Shown here in pieces: positions 11,901 through 22,999 of a stretch of DNA of 64,000 nt. The position numbers and the translations under genes are program-made. The first letter of the stretch is position 1. Every line of letters begins with the position of its first letter. This stretch comes from Jaltomata sinuosa (Eukaryota; Streptophyta; Magnoliopsida; Solanales; Solanaceae): positions 186,001-250,000 of the forward strand of contig QJPP01000032.1 of NCBI GenBank assembly GCA_003996215.1, written 5' to 3'. The notes beneath the pieces are model-generated. The model was given only the letters and a program-made list of their open reading frames with translations. It made no database searches and was not told where the DNA came from.

Positions 11901-12076
11901 CATCCTTGTCCGACTGCGCCGCACCCCTGCCCGCGCCACCATTCCCTCTGTCTCCTTGACCTCCCTGAAAAATTATCTCGCCCACCCTGTGGATGACCTC
12001 TAGCATGACCACCTCTACCTGCCAGGACCACAGCCTTAGATTGCTGCTGAACCTGATTACTAGTCTGCTTGTGAGG

Positions 12077-13324
12077 GCATTCCCTCTTAAAGTGGCCCAG
12101 ATCACCATAATGGAAACAACCATGATCAAGTGTAGGCCTGCTAGCAGATGTGTAGAAAGCTCCCTGGCCTCTATGAGCTAAAAACTATTGATTAACTCAT
12201 GGACAACTACCTGTAGCAGCTAGCAGAGCCGACTGAATAGGATGGGCTGAGTATACCTACTGATTCTGGACCCTGGAGTATGAACCACTGTAATTTCCCT
12301 CATTTCGGGGCTTCTTGGCCAACACTTTAGCCTGTCCCGCTTTTCTGACTCCCTCAAGTTTCTTTACATAATCTGCCACTTTATTGAAGCCTTTCTCTGA
12401 AGAAGTCATGTGCACAGACAATACCTGAAGCTCAGTATTCAAACCCATGACAAACAATTGAACCCGTTCCTCCTCGAAACCCAACAACTGTGTAGAAAAA
12501 TGAGACAAGGCATGAAATTTTACCTCATAAGCAAAGACTAACATGGTACCCTACTCTAAATTCAAGAATTCATCCTTTTCTCAGTCCCTCAAAGAACGGG
12601 GTATGTACTTCTCTAAGAAGAGAGCGTGAAACTGCTCCCAAGTCAGTGGGGGTAAAACAGACAACAGACACTCCACATGAGATCTCCACCACTGCTTGGC
12701 ATCACCTTGCAGCTGAAATGTGACGAACTCAAGCCCATACTGTTGCATAATGTCCAGCTTGTGCAGCCTCTCATAACAATCCAGTATGAACTCATAATGA
12801 TCATTCCTATCAGTACCCTGAAACGTGGGAGGTTTCAACTTGAGAAACTTGGTCAGCATCTTATGTTCATTTCCTGTCATCACTGGGCCTAGCATTGGCC
12901 TGAAGAAGTCACCTATGCCTGAAGCTGCATCCATCTTAGGAGTCGTAGGGTCTGGTGGCTGAGTGCCCAGAGCCTGATTTGCAACGGTCGCGGGTATGGC
13001 TCCAACACCAACCAAATCACTTAAGAAGTTTCAAGCCTGCTAAAATGCTTTGGGCATCATAGAGGAAAGGCCTGCACCTCCAGCCGGTGTTGCCTCTGCC
13101 TCCGCCTGCTCCCCTTCATCCTCCACAACAACTTTCACATCTTCGACAACCTGCTCCTGAGGTGAGGGAGGGGTTGCCTCTCGCTCTCCTGCAGCAGCTT
13201 GAGCCCCACCCCTGGCGGGTGTGGCTCTACCTCGTCCTCTTCCCCTTCCCCTGCCTCTACCACGAATGACCGAGCCCGCGGCTAGGACCGCTGATCTCGC
13301 TCCGTTGTTCCTTGTGTTAACCAT
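12077..13324 (-). pseudogene. Copy B gag with damaged zinc knuckle
   Basis: The start is the ATG complementary to 13322-13324 (MVNTRNNGARS). A Gly-Arg repeat follows early on, typical of the basic N-terminus here. The core segments at 12581-13015 and 12257-12544 carry the conserved WEQFHALFLEKYIPR and VRKAGQAKVLAKK blocks. The knuckle at 12077-12118 reads CFHYGDLGHFKREC: the second zinc-binding Cys is Tyr. Frameshifts and a stop split the core into pieces. Confidence 0.83.
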
Positions 13325-13525
13325 CTGCAGACAGAGGGGTGAAAGAGTCAGATACCAATTTGTATCACCAGATACCAATTGAAATCAAGATATAGCACGA
13401 TGGAAGAAAGAAGAGATAGTTTTTTAAAGTCCTATAGCCTCTCGAAGAAAAGTACGGATGTCTTTGCATCGTTCCGCATGACTCTACTAGATCGGTTTTG
13501 GTACGATGAGATCAAAGAACCTAGG

Positions 13526-13537
13526 GCTCTGATACCA
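13526..13537 (-). promoter_or_regulatory. Copy B primer-binding site (initiator Met tRNA)
   Basis: The minus strand reads TGGTATCAGAGC, complementary to the initiator tRNA-Met 3' end, four bases inside the 5' LTR. Confidence 0.88.
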
Positions 13538-14369
13538 TCTTTGTCATGACCCAGACCGCCGTGAGTGGCACCCACCTAACCCCCGAATGAGCGAACCAGT
13601 AGAACTCAAACCTTAGCATAGCCTAACAGCCTAAAACCAGTGCAAAAAGTAAACTAGCAACAACATAAATAAACAACTCTATAAAAATATAACCTGCGAA
13701 AAATCCCTCCCTAGAATCTGAAAGTCATCGTACCAAAAATATCTATCAAAACTAGAGTACGGGGATGCAACCCCAAATTAAGGAATAGTCTAAGCCCGAA
13801 ACAAGTGGGCTACAACTCAATAGATAGAAATTAAGGCAGCTTGGTCGAACATCTCACCCTTGATATCTTGAAGTGTCAGGCCTACAGGTGAGGTCGTGCG
13901 TCAACTGCCGGAAGATTTCCTGTACTCACAAAAAGACAAATAAGTACAGTATCAGTACACAACCATCGTGTACTGGTAGGATCATCAGCCAATTTCAAAT
14001 AAATAATGTAGGGACAGTACAGAAGTCAAGTAAGAATATAGAAAACACGTAAACAGGTCAACAGATATTTCTAGACTACAAGTCCCTCCATAACTTGTCC
14101 CCACATGAAAACCACTTTCACAACCATGATTAACAATCCACAATAACAACAATTATACCGCATTACATATCCCGGACGCACCCTGGATCCCCTCTAGACA
14201 ACACTTAAGTGTCAAACATACAACCTGGTCTACACCAAGACCAAACTCATAGATCAATGTAACAACCCGACCTCTCAAGGACCCAAAGCACAATCACAAA
14301 TCATAAGCACAACCCGGTCCACTCAAGGAACCATTAGTAAAGATGCAATAGTACAATAAAGTAAACCCG

Positions 14370-14520
14370 TACCAGGCGTGGTAACCTAGCCAACCTTTAG
14401 TATATCCCATACTAGGCATGGTACCCGAGCCAACCGTTAGTATATCCTGTACCAGGCGTAGTACCCGAGCCAACTATTAGTATATCCCGTACTAGGCGTG
14501 GTACCCGAGCCAACCGAATG
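14370..14520. repeat. 40-bp tandem repeat, four units, in 5' LTR B
   Basis: Units start at 14370, 14410, 14450 and 14490. They have the same GTACCA/TGGTAC arms as the other LTRs; two units have ACTAGGC for ACCAGGC. Confidence 0.83.
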
Positions 14521-15254
14521 TCACATAAATTCACAGTCCCAAATAATAAAAAATCAACACTTGTAAACCAACAAACAAAACACCTAGTTTATTTTACAAG
14601 AATAAAAAACATAATTTTTGGACATTCTTAAACCATTCTCTAAGCAATGCAACTCATACAATTACTTAGATATGAGTACACAAACACACAATGCATACAT
14701 GAATCAATATACATCGCCTACCGCGAATAATCAAGCTCTACAGTGCCGGAGCTTTTCCTTTTTCAGGATCCCTTGCTTGTTCTTGGTCTAGAAACAAACA
14801 CATAAATACTATAGTTAATTAACTCGCCTAAATTACCCGGATTATACAAAAATCCTACTCCCCAGGCCAAATCATGATCATTCCACCCATTCCCGTGATT
14901 TCCCACCATTAATTCACCTAAATTCACCATTTTTACGGATTCCCTTAGGGAATTATGGCTAAATGATCATCACCCATTATTAAGAATCAAGACCCAAGAA
15001 CTCTAGCACCCAAGAATCCCCTTTTCCCCTGGATTCTACAATCCTAGGTTACCCCAAACCTTTCTCCAAGTCCACCCCTAGAAATTCTATAGCATAGAAA
15101 AGATATCACGGAGTTTGAGGGGTAGAATACTTACCTTTAGGACGAAAAACGATGGAAAACTAATAGAAATCGCCTAAAATCGTCCTTTCTTCTCCCAAAA
15201 CGAGTTGCAGAAAAATTGAACTATTTTAGGGTAGTTTCTGCATTAAATCCCGCA

Positions 15255-15420
15255 CGCTCCGCTATAGCGGTCCGCTCTGCTATAGCGGTACCGCCATAGC
15301 GGAGTCGTCCGCTATGGCGGAGGCTGACCGACGTTGACTTTTCCTGTAGCGGTATTTTCTCCACTACGGCGGAGGTAGCTATGGCGGAGTGTCAACCGCT
15401 CAACCGCTATAGCGGTTGTC
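15255..15420. promoter_or_regulatory. Palindrome cluster with W-box-like motifs in 5' LTR B
   Basis: Perfect CCGCTATAGCGG occurs at 15259-15270 and 15404-15415, with several near copies between. A TTGAC core sits in GACGTTGACTT. This is the promoter-bearing LTR of copy B, so the cluster would lie upstream of its transcription start. Confidence 0.6.
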
Positions 15421-15769
15421 ACGGGACAGAAAGTCGTAAAATCTCCAAAACTAGTCCATTTTACAACACACTTATTTTTTTGACGTTCCGGAATAACCCC
15501 TTCACGTCAACCTTAATTTCGAGAGTTCTACTTACCCGAATTTGATTCCGAAAAGTTCTCCGGACTCCTTTATGTCTTAGCTACAAGGAAAAATAGCTCG
15601 CATCAAGACATCTAACTCAATCCTTACCCGGATTGCCCTAGACCATACCTCGCTCCAAATCCAGCCGAGACTAGCCTAGCCCAGAATTTTAAACTCCCAA
15701 ACTCGGAATTTTCTAACTCTAAAAATTGACGCGAATGGTTTACCCGTAATGACGGACCCGGTCGTTACA

Positions 15770-17208
15770 AATATACACGTGAATTTGAGAAATCTGTGGC
15801 ACTTGTATTTTGTTACATAGCCACTAAATTGGGATAACAATTTTTCTAAATAGTGGACCCACTAAATTATTTATTTCACAAATATCCTCTTATTTAAATA
15901 TTGGGATAACTATTAATAATATTTTCCAATTTTACCTTAAAAATTAAATAAATGAAGTTTTACATAAACAAATAACTACTAAATAACTATATTTTTTCAA
16001 GATTTTTATTAAAATACATCTACTTTCTAGAAATATTATCCTAAAAGATATTTAACATTGGCATGGACATAGAGTTTAGGAATGAAAAAAAGTCATTACA
16101 ATCTATGATCTAAAATAAGTCATAAATATTTATATTTTTATAAAATATTTTAAAATTTAAACTATGCCTCAAAAAATAAGACAGAGAGAGTACTAATATT
16201 AAAAAGGAAGTTAATTGACTAAAAAGAAAAAAAAAATATCACATAAATTGAGATTTGAAAAAATTTATGAATAGAATGAATAAAGGATTTTATTTTTTTT
16301 GCATTTTTAGGGTAAAATTAAAGAAATATTATTAGAAAATAAATGGTGAGAGACGATTAAGTCATGTGTAATTTAGAGGTAATTCTATGGAGTATCATAT
16401 CAGGAAAGAAAATACACTCTCTTTATCTGCCTTTCTTATTCTCTATTTACTTAACAAAAGTACTCCCTTTGCTTTATTTTACTTTATCAATATTTACATG
16501 GAACTTCCCTTAAGAAAATAAGAATATGGGTTTATTTTACTAAATTAATTTTATTAATTATATATTAAAAAATTAAATTTGACCACTAGTATTTTATATA
16601 ATCATTTAATAATAAAGATAGAATTAAAAAAATTATATCTTGAATTCATAAAAGGAGAGAGTATACATGTATATGAAACTAATAGAGTTGATTTCTAAAT
16701 AAAAGAAGCATTTAAAATTAATAAAAATAGAAAAATAAAAGTTTAATTTATTTTTTGTATTCCTGAAAAAGAATATTATCATGTTTTTTTATTTAGATAT
16801 AATTTTACGTCAACTTTTTTATTTCTTAGTGAAATAATTTACGATAATACATCGCCATATAAATTAAACAAAAAAATTATTGAACCCGTGCACATTCATT
16901 TCTAGTATATATATGTTAGATAATTCTGTCATCAAATCTTATACAGAAAAAGAAATCAACAGTTAACATTTTTATTTGAGCATGTATAATTCAAACACTA
17001 TTAGTAGTTGTTAACTAACGTTGCTTGCAGGCTGCAACAAATATGATGTGACCAGAAAAAAAGGGAAGGGTGCTCTGTAAGATTCCTCGCTTTGCGGCGC
17101 AGCAGCAGCGACACTGTTTGATGCCTTCACCACAACTCCCTCTTTCTGTTAATTTACTTTAATTTATCGTGTATAAATGATTCTCTAGCCTTTTAGTTTA
17201 GTTGTTAT
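15770..17208. other. AT-rich intergenic interval
   Basis: No gene recognised. It contains a weak Stowaway-like element (16463-16661), remnants with CTCCCT/GAGAGAG ends, and a short GC-richer patch at 17030-17110 that I could not assign. Confidence 0.55.
16463..16661. mobile_element. Degenerate Stowaway-like MITE
   Basis: It begins CTCCCTTTG after TA and ends AAAGGAGAGAG before TA, as in Stowaway elements, but the inverted ends match over only about ten bases. Confidence 0.35.
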
Positions 17209-17900
17209 TGTTGGTGCATTTTACTGTTAAAATAAAAATATTAAAGTGCATGATAATTAGTAGGCATAAAGTGAAGAAAGTGATGCCATTAATTTCTTGT
17301 AACTCATATAGTCATTAGTTTTTGTAACTCTTATGGTCATTAATTTCTTATAACTCATGTAATTACAATGTCATTATCTCCTACTAATTGCCTCACTAAT
17401 CATCAAATGACTATCCACATTCTGGACATTTATTTGTGGAAGAAATCTTACACCTATATAAAGGATGTCTTCTTATTTTTGTGTTAAAAATATACAAGAA
17501 ATAGAGTGGAAAAAGATGAGAAATATTATATTATATTTTTATTTTGAAGTTAGTGTAGTGAAAGAGAGAGTTGAGACAAAGACAATATTCTAAGTCTTCA
17601 ACTATATTCACTATACCAAAGAGAGTAATTTTTATGTTGAAGGAAGGTGTTCTTATGGTGGAGCTTTGGACTCTTCAATTAATCCGGAGTTGCTTGAGTT
17701 ATACGACGTTATTTGGCTGTTGTATCCTGGAGGGGACAAGTCAAGAGTGATACTGCTAGATCGGTGTTGATTATACCGCAGTAGGCTTGAATCTCCTTAA
17801 AGAGAGCGAGATATCCGCGCCTCAGCCGTGAACATTCTTTATTCATTTTTTGTTTGTTTTATATTTTCAACTGTAATTACGTAATTTGTGGTATATTACA
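17209..17900 (+). repeat. Probable solo LTR of a Ty1/copia-like element
   Basis: It begins TGTTGGTGC and ends TATTACA, with internal short repeats of a TTAATTTCTTGTAACTCAT type. Near the 3' part it has the stretch GAGCGAGATATCCGCGCCTCAG, shortened here in sense to its CCGCGCCTCAG core, which I associate with plant copia LTRs. No primer site or coding sequence follows. The 5-bp flanks (GTTAT, CCAAT) do not match, so both edges are approximate and truncation is possible. Confidence 0.45.
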
Positions 17901-17941
17901 CCAATAATTATTAATGAAAAAAATGAAGGAAAAGAAATTAA

Positions 17942-18258
17942 GGGGTCGTTTAATATAAACTGCGAGGGGTCGTTTGCTAAGTGGGATAAGGTGATATATT
18001 CCATGATTAAGTTTGGGATAAAATTTATAATGTGTTTGATAGGAAGTACAAATTAATTTATCTTGAGATAAATTTATACTATTTATGCAGTATAAATCTT
18101 ATCTCGGGCTTAATCCTGAGATAATTCACCTTATTCCATTTAACTTGGGCTTATTTTATCCCATCTCTAAGTGATATAAATTAATCTATTAATTATAACA
18201 CCAAGACTATTATCCCATGATAATTTAATCCTCGTACAAAATGATCTTTGAGCATTTT
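17942..18258. mobile_element. MITE with GGGGTCGTTTG-type ends
   Basis: The left side has two copies of GGGGTCGTTT (17942 and 17971), then AGTGGGATAAGG. The right side, reversed, gives AAGATCATTTTGTACGAGGAT, so the ends are imperfect inverted repeats. The interior has inverted GATAA/TTATC segments. It resembles Tourist-like families; the target duplication is not clear. Confidence 0.5.
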
Positions 18259-18610
18259 AATACCCGGTAATAGTTTTTATATAATTAAGAAGTAATTAAT
18301 GATTTTTTTAGCTTACCTTTATTTGGATAAATACATTTTTACGTAACCAAACAATTACATTAAATCAGTACTGATTAAATTAAGAATAATTTAGTGAAAT
18401 TATTTCTTACTTTCTAGTGGTGAGTGATTATGTGAAGAGTGTGCCTAAGTTAAAAATAACACATATTATTTGATTGTTGATTTTCAACATGCATAAAATT
18501 TAGCATTGCTCATCTCATGTTTGCTTATTATTTTTCTTGTCACATAATAATACCTACGTATATAGCAACAATAACATATTCAATGTAATTTCACAAGTGA
18601 GATTGATTAT
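18259..18610. other. AT-rich interval, nothing recognised
   Basis: No ORF with a domain, no RNA gene and no clear repeat ends seen. Confidence 0.5.
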
Positions 18611-18700
18611 GTACGCAGACCTTATTTCTACTTTGAAAGTTAGAGAGGTTGCTTCTGATAGACTCTTGGTCCAAGGAAAAGCATATCAAATATGATCGAA
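18611..18700 (+). repeat. SINE-like fragment
   Basis: TACGCAGACCTTA, followed by AGAGAGGTTGCTTCTGATAG and then CAAGGAAAAGCAT, resembles the 3' part of a repeat scattered through Solanaceae genomes. A related piece lies at 37320-37440. Copy C inserted about 50 bp downstream. Confidence 0.4.
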
Positions 18701-19124
18701 AAATAAATAATGAAAGTGGAGAAATCATGAAAAATGCTATAGAGAAAGCATGTGTAACGACCGGCTTCGTCGTTACAGATAGTCCAATTATGCCAAGTTT
18801 TAGAGTTAGAAAACTCCGGGTTGGGGAGGTTAAAATTCTGGGCTAGGCTAGCCTCGGCCGGATTTGGAGTGAGGTGGAGTCTAGGAAAATCCAGGTAAGG
18901 ATTGGGTTAGGTGTCTTGTTTTAAGCTAGTTATCCATGTAGCCAAGACATAAAGGAGTCCGGAGGACTTTTCGGAATCGAATTTGGGTAAGTAGAACTCC
19001 CAGAATCGCGTTTCACGTGGAGGAGTTATTTTGGGTCGTCGGGGGAAGCAATTTTGTTGAAAAATGACCAAATTTTGAAGATTTCTGGACTTTCTTTTCG
19101 TGACGAGCGCAACGGCTCCGCCGT

Positions 19125-19235
19125 AGCGATCTCCGCTATAGCGATGGAAAATACTGCTATAGTGGACGTCAAGGAGGTCAACGCCGCTTAAGACCGCTAT
19201 AGCGGAGCGGGGACCGCTATAGCGGGCCGATGAGA
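19125..19235. promoter_or_regulatory. Palindrome/W-box cluster in 5' LTR C
   Basis: Perfect CCGCTATAGCGG copies at 19194-19205 and 19214-19225 are almost adjacent. The inverse W-box core GGTCAA is at 19177-19182, and GTCAA also occurs just upstream. It lies about 370-480 bp from the LTR start. Confidence 0.6.
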
Positions 19236-19970
19236 TTTTAATACAGAAACTTCCTCAAAATAGTTTAGTTTTTTACAATTCGTTTGGGAGAAGAACTAGG
19301 GCGATTTCAGGCGTTTTTCCTCCGTTCTTCATCGTTTTTCTTCCATAAAGTAAGGTTTCTACTCCCCAAACTTCATACTACTTTTCCTATGCAGTACATT
19401 TCTAAGAGGGAACTTGGGGAAAGGTTGGAATAACCTAGGAATGGTGGAATCCGGGGAAGAAAGGGGATTCTAAACATGAAAGTTCTTGGGTATTGTTAAA
19501 AGTGAAATATAATAATCATATGTTGTTAAATTCTCTATTTTTATCCGTAAAAATAATAGACCTAGGGAAATTAACGGTGGAAAAGCCCAAAAAAGGGTGG
19601 AATGATCATGAGTGGCCTGGGGTTCTGGGATTTAGTGTAATCCGGGTAATGTGCGGGCCTTGTTTGTTAATTTAATGTACTTATATGTTATTTTAGACAA
19701 AGAATGAGAAAGGAATCCGAAACACGGGAAAGCTCGGGTTGAGTAGAGCTTGGATCATTTCGAGGTAGGTGATGGCTTATGATTCCTGTGAATGTGGTAT
19801 ATGTTTGTACTCTTATCTAAGTGCTTGTATGAATTACATTGCTTAGAGGAATTGTGTAGAATGTCTAAGGGTCCTGTTTTATAGTCTGTGAATTGAACGG
19901 TGTGTTGCTTATTAGTTTACTAGTTATTTGTTCATCTATTGACTGTGGATTGTTGACATTCGATTGGGTC

Positions 19971-20070
19971 GGGTACCACGCCTGGTACGGAAATACTAAC
20001 GGTTGGATCGGGTACCATGCCTGGTATGGGATACTAATGGTTGGCTTGGGTACCACGCCTGGTATGGGTT
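19971..20070. repeat. 38-39-bp tandem repeat, three units, in 5' LTR C
   Basis: GGGTACCA starts at 19971, 20010 and 20048. It is the reverse-complement form of the repeat in copies A and B, with the same inverted-repeat core. Confidence 0.82.
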
Positions 20071-20934
20071 TATTTTACTGCATCCTTGCATTGTTATTAT
20101 TGTATTGCATTCACTGTTATTGATTCCGTGAGTGGACTGAGTTGTTTTACTGAAATGTGATACTTGTTTTGGTGGTCCTTGAGTGACCGGGAAACTTTGG
20201 TTATAATTGTTGAGTTGGTCTTGGAGTAGGCCGGGTTGTTCATTGACACTTAGGTGTTGTTTAGAGGGAATCCCAGGGTGAGTTCGGGCTAGACGGAAAG
20301 GTATAGTTATGGTATATGATTGTGGTTTAGAGTTATAAGAGATGGATTTCATGCGGGAATAAGCTAGGTAGAGACTTGTAGTCTAGGGTCTGTTGACTTG
20401 TTGCATGTCTTCCATTCTAATTACTTGATTTGTTGTACTGCTTATACACTGTTTATTTAAAAACTGGTTGATGATCCTACCAGTACACGGTAGTTGTGTA
20501 CTGATACGTACTTACTTATTTTTGTAATGAGTATAGGAAATCTTCCGGAGGTTGACGCACGACCTCACCTGTAGGCCGGACTATTCCAAGATATCAAGGG
20601 TGAGCCATTCGACCAAGCCGCCTTGATTCTTGTCTTTTGAGTTATAGCCCAATTATTTTGGGCTTAGACTGTCCCTTTTATTATTTAAGTTTTGGAGTTG
20701 CATCCCCGTAATCTAGATGTTGGTAGAATCATTTAGTACTGCGACTTTCAGTTTCTAGGGAGATTTTCCCCAAGATAATTTTAATGATATAGTTCTTTGC
20801 TGATTTGAATTGCTAGTTTACTTTTTTGTTGTTGGTTTTAGGCTGTTAGCTTAGGCTAAGGGTTAAACTCTATTGGTTCGCTCATCCAGAGGTTGGGTGG
20901 GTGCCACTCACAATGGTCTGGGTCATGAAAAAGA

Positions 20935-20946
20935 TGGTATCAGAGC
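20935..20946 (+). promoter_or_regulatory. Copy C primer-binding site (initiator Met tRNA)
   Basis: TGGTATCAGAGC, complementary to the initiator tRNA-Met 3' end, follows the 5' LTR after four bases. Confidence 0.9.
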
Positions 20947-21151
20947 CCTAGGTTCGTTGATCTCGTCGTACCAAACAGGTCTAGTAGAGTCTTGCAGAAT
21001 GGTGTGGAGACGTCCGTACTTTTCTTCGAGAGGCTATGGAACTTTAGGAAAAACTATCTCTTCCTTCTTTCCCTTCGTGCTATAACTTGATTCCAATTGG
21101 TATCTTGTGATACAAATTGGTATCTAACATCATTCACTCTTTTGTTCGCAG

Positions 21152-22380
21152 ATGGTTACTACAAGGAACAACGGAGCGAGGCTAGCGGTCCCGGCAGCGG
21201 GCACGGTAGCTTGTGGCAGAGGTAGGGGAAGGGGATGAGGTAGAGCCGCACCCGCCAGGGGTGGAGCTCAAGCGGTTGCTGGAGAGCGTGAATCAACCCC
21301 TCCCCCACCTCAGGAACATGTTGTTGAAGATGTGGAAGTTATTGTGGAGGACGAAGGGGCGCAGGCGGAGGCGGCACTGGTTGGGGGTGCAGGCCTTCCT
21401 ACTGTGACACCGAAAGCCTTTCAGCAGGCTTGGAATATTCTGAGTGGGTTGGTCGGTAATGGAGCCATACCCGCGACTTTTGCGAATCAAGCCTTGGATA
21501 CTCAGCCAGCAGTTACTACAACGCCTAGGATGGATGCAGCTTCAGGCACGAATGATTTCTTCAGGCCAATGCTAGGCCCGGTGATGATAGGGAATGAGAA
21601 TGAGATGCTGACCAAGTTTCTCAAGCTGAAACCTCCTACTTTTTAGGGTACCGATAAGGAGGATGCCTATGAGTTCATCTTGGATTGCTATGAGAGGTTG
21701 AACAAGTTGGGTATTGTACGTCAGCATGGGGTTGAGTTTGTCACATGTCAGCTGCAGGGTGATGCTAAGCAGTGGTGGAGGTCTCATGTAGAGTGTCGGT
21801 CTTCTGTTCTACCACCACTGACTTGGGAACAGTTCCACGCTTTATTCTTAGAGAAGTACATATCCCGTACTTTGAGGGACCGGAAGAAAGATTAGTTCTC
21901 GTACTTAGAGTAGGGTGCCATGTCAGTCTCTGCTTACGAGGCTAAGTTCCACGCCTTGTCTCATTTTGCCACACAGATGTTGGGTTTCGAGGAGGAACAT
22001 GTCTGGTTGTTTGTGAAAAGGTTGAATACTGAGCTATATGTACTGTCAGTGCATATGACTTCTTCAGGGAAGGACTTTAATGATGTGGTGGATTATGTGA
22101 AGAAACTTGAGGGAGTTAAGCAGGCGGGGCAGGCTAAGGTTTTAGCCAAGAAGCCTCGGAATAAGGGAAATTTTAGTGGTTCATACTCCAGGGGCCAGAA
22201 TCAGCAGGCTTACTTGGCCCGTCCTATTCAGCCAGCTCTGCCAGCTACTATTGGTGGTCATCAGGAGCTCAGTCCTCAGCTCCTAGAGGCCAGGGAGCGT
22301 CTTACATATCAGCAAGCAGGCCTGCACTTGACCGTGGTTGCTTCCATTGTGGTGATCTGGGCCACTTTAAGAGGGAGTGC
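21152..22380 (+). pseudogene. Copy C gag (three stops, frameshifted)
   Basis: Start at 21152 (MVTTRNNGAR). The core shows WEQFHALFLEKYISR and EAKFHALSHFATQMLGFEEE. TAG stops lie at 21644-21646 (Gln in copies A and B), 21893-21895 (Glu in copy A) and 21911-21913 (Gln in copy A). An early frameshift lies near 21200-21330 and another between about 22200 and 22339. The latter leaves the intact knuckle CFHCGDLGHFKREC (22339-22380) in a different frame from the core. Confidence 0.86.
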
Positions 22381-22559
22381 CCACATAAGCAGACAGGTAA
22401 GCAGTGTCAGCAGCAGTCTAGAGCAGAGGTCCCGGCAGGCAGAGATGGTAATGCTAGAGGTCGTCCACAAGGTAGGCGAGGTAACTTTCAGGAAGACAGG
22501 GAGAACGGCGGCGCAGGCAGGGGTACAGCGCAGCCGGCCTGAGAAGTTGCTCGGATTGA

Positions 22560-22995
22560 TGATCGAGCTCATTGCTATGCTTTTCCAAGGAGGACCGAGG
22601 CGGAAGCCTCAGATGCGGTGATCACAGGTACCATTCTTGTCTGCGATAAAATGGCTTTAGTATTATTTGACCCAGGCTCTACATATTCTTATGTGTCTAT
22701 GAGTTTTGTATTGGGTCTGGACTTAATTTGTGATATCCTTGATTTCCTTATCCATGTTTCTACCCCGGTTGGAGAGTCTTTGATTGTGACTTATGTTTAT
22801 CGTGACTATTCTATTGTGTTTGTGGGGTTGCATACTTGGGTAGACTTGATAATTATGGATATGGTTGATTTTGATATTATCTTAGGTATGACCTGGTTAT
22901 CCCCTTATCATGCGGTGTTGAACTGTAACACCAAGACTGTGGCTCTAGAGATTCCGGGTAAGGATAGACTAGAGTGGGAAGGTGTGTACATGCCT
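22560..22995 (+). pseudogene. Copy C aspartic protease
   Basis: The frame is open from 22618 and includes LFDPGSTYSYVSMSF (active site) and DFDIILGMTWLSPYHAV. The domain itself looks unbroken, but the upstream gag is out of frame and a TAG at 23134-23136 cuts the link to RT. Confidence 0.85.
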
Positions 22996-22999
22996 AATC

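Larger units (their letters stand above)
6073..15769 (-). mobile_element. Ty3/gypsy Tekay-like retrotransposon copy B, both LTRs present
   Basis: A 9.7-kb element on the minus strand. The 5' LTR is 13542-15769 and the 3' LTR 6073-8334. Inside, in order, are PBS, gag, protease, RT, RNase H, integrase and chromodomain, the chromovirus order. Flanks are AATAG (6068-6072) and AATAT (15770-15774), a 5-bp target duplication with one mismatch. The 3' LTR's inner neighbour shows no clear polypurine tract. Coding parts carry many stops and shifts, so it cannot move by itself. Confidence 0.92.
13542..15769 (-). repeat. 5' LTR of copy B
   Basis: A 2.23-kb LTR, with ends TGTCATGACC and GTCGTTACA on the plus strand. 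It differs from the 3' LTR by many substitutions and one fewer tandem unit, so the insertion is not recent. Confidence 0.9.
18753..20930 (+). repeat. 5' LTR of copy C
   Basis: A 2.18-kb LTR starting TGTAACGACC; the inner end reads GTCATGAAA where the 3' LTR has GTCGTGACA. The start is fixed by the target duplication, the end by alignment and by the primer site four bases on. Confidence 0.93.

Noticed and set aside
16861..16915. AACCCGTGCAC followed by CTAGT, like a Helitron 3' end
   Set aside because: The next base is A rather than the required T and no partner 5' end was found.
17031..17080. Possible last exon after a TTGCTTGCAG acceptor, ending in TAA
   Set aside because: Only 16 or so codons, no upstream exon and no recognised protein.
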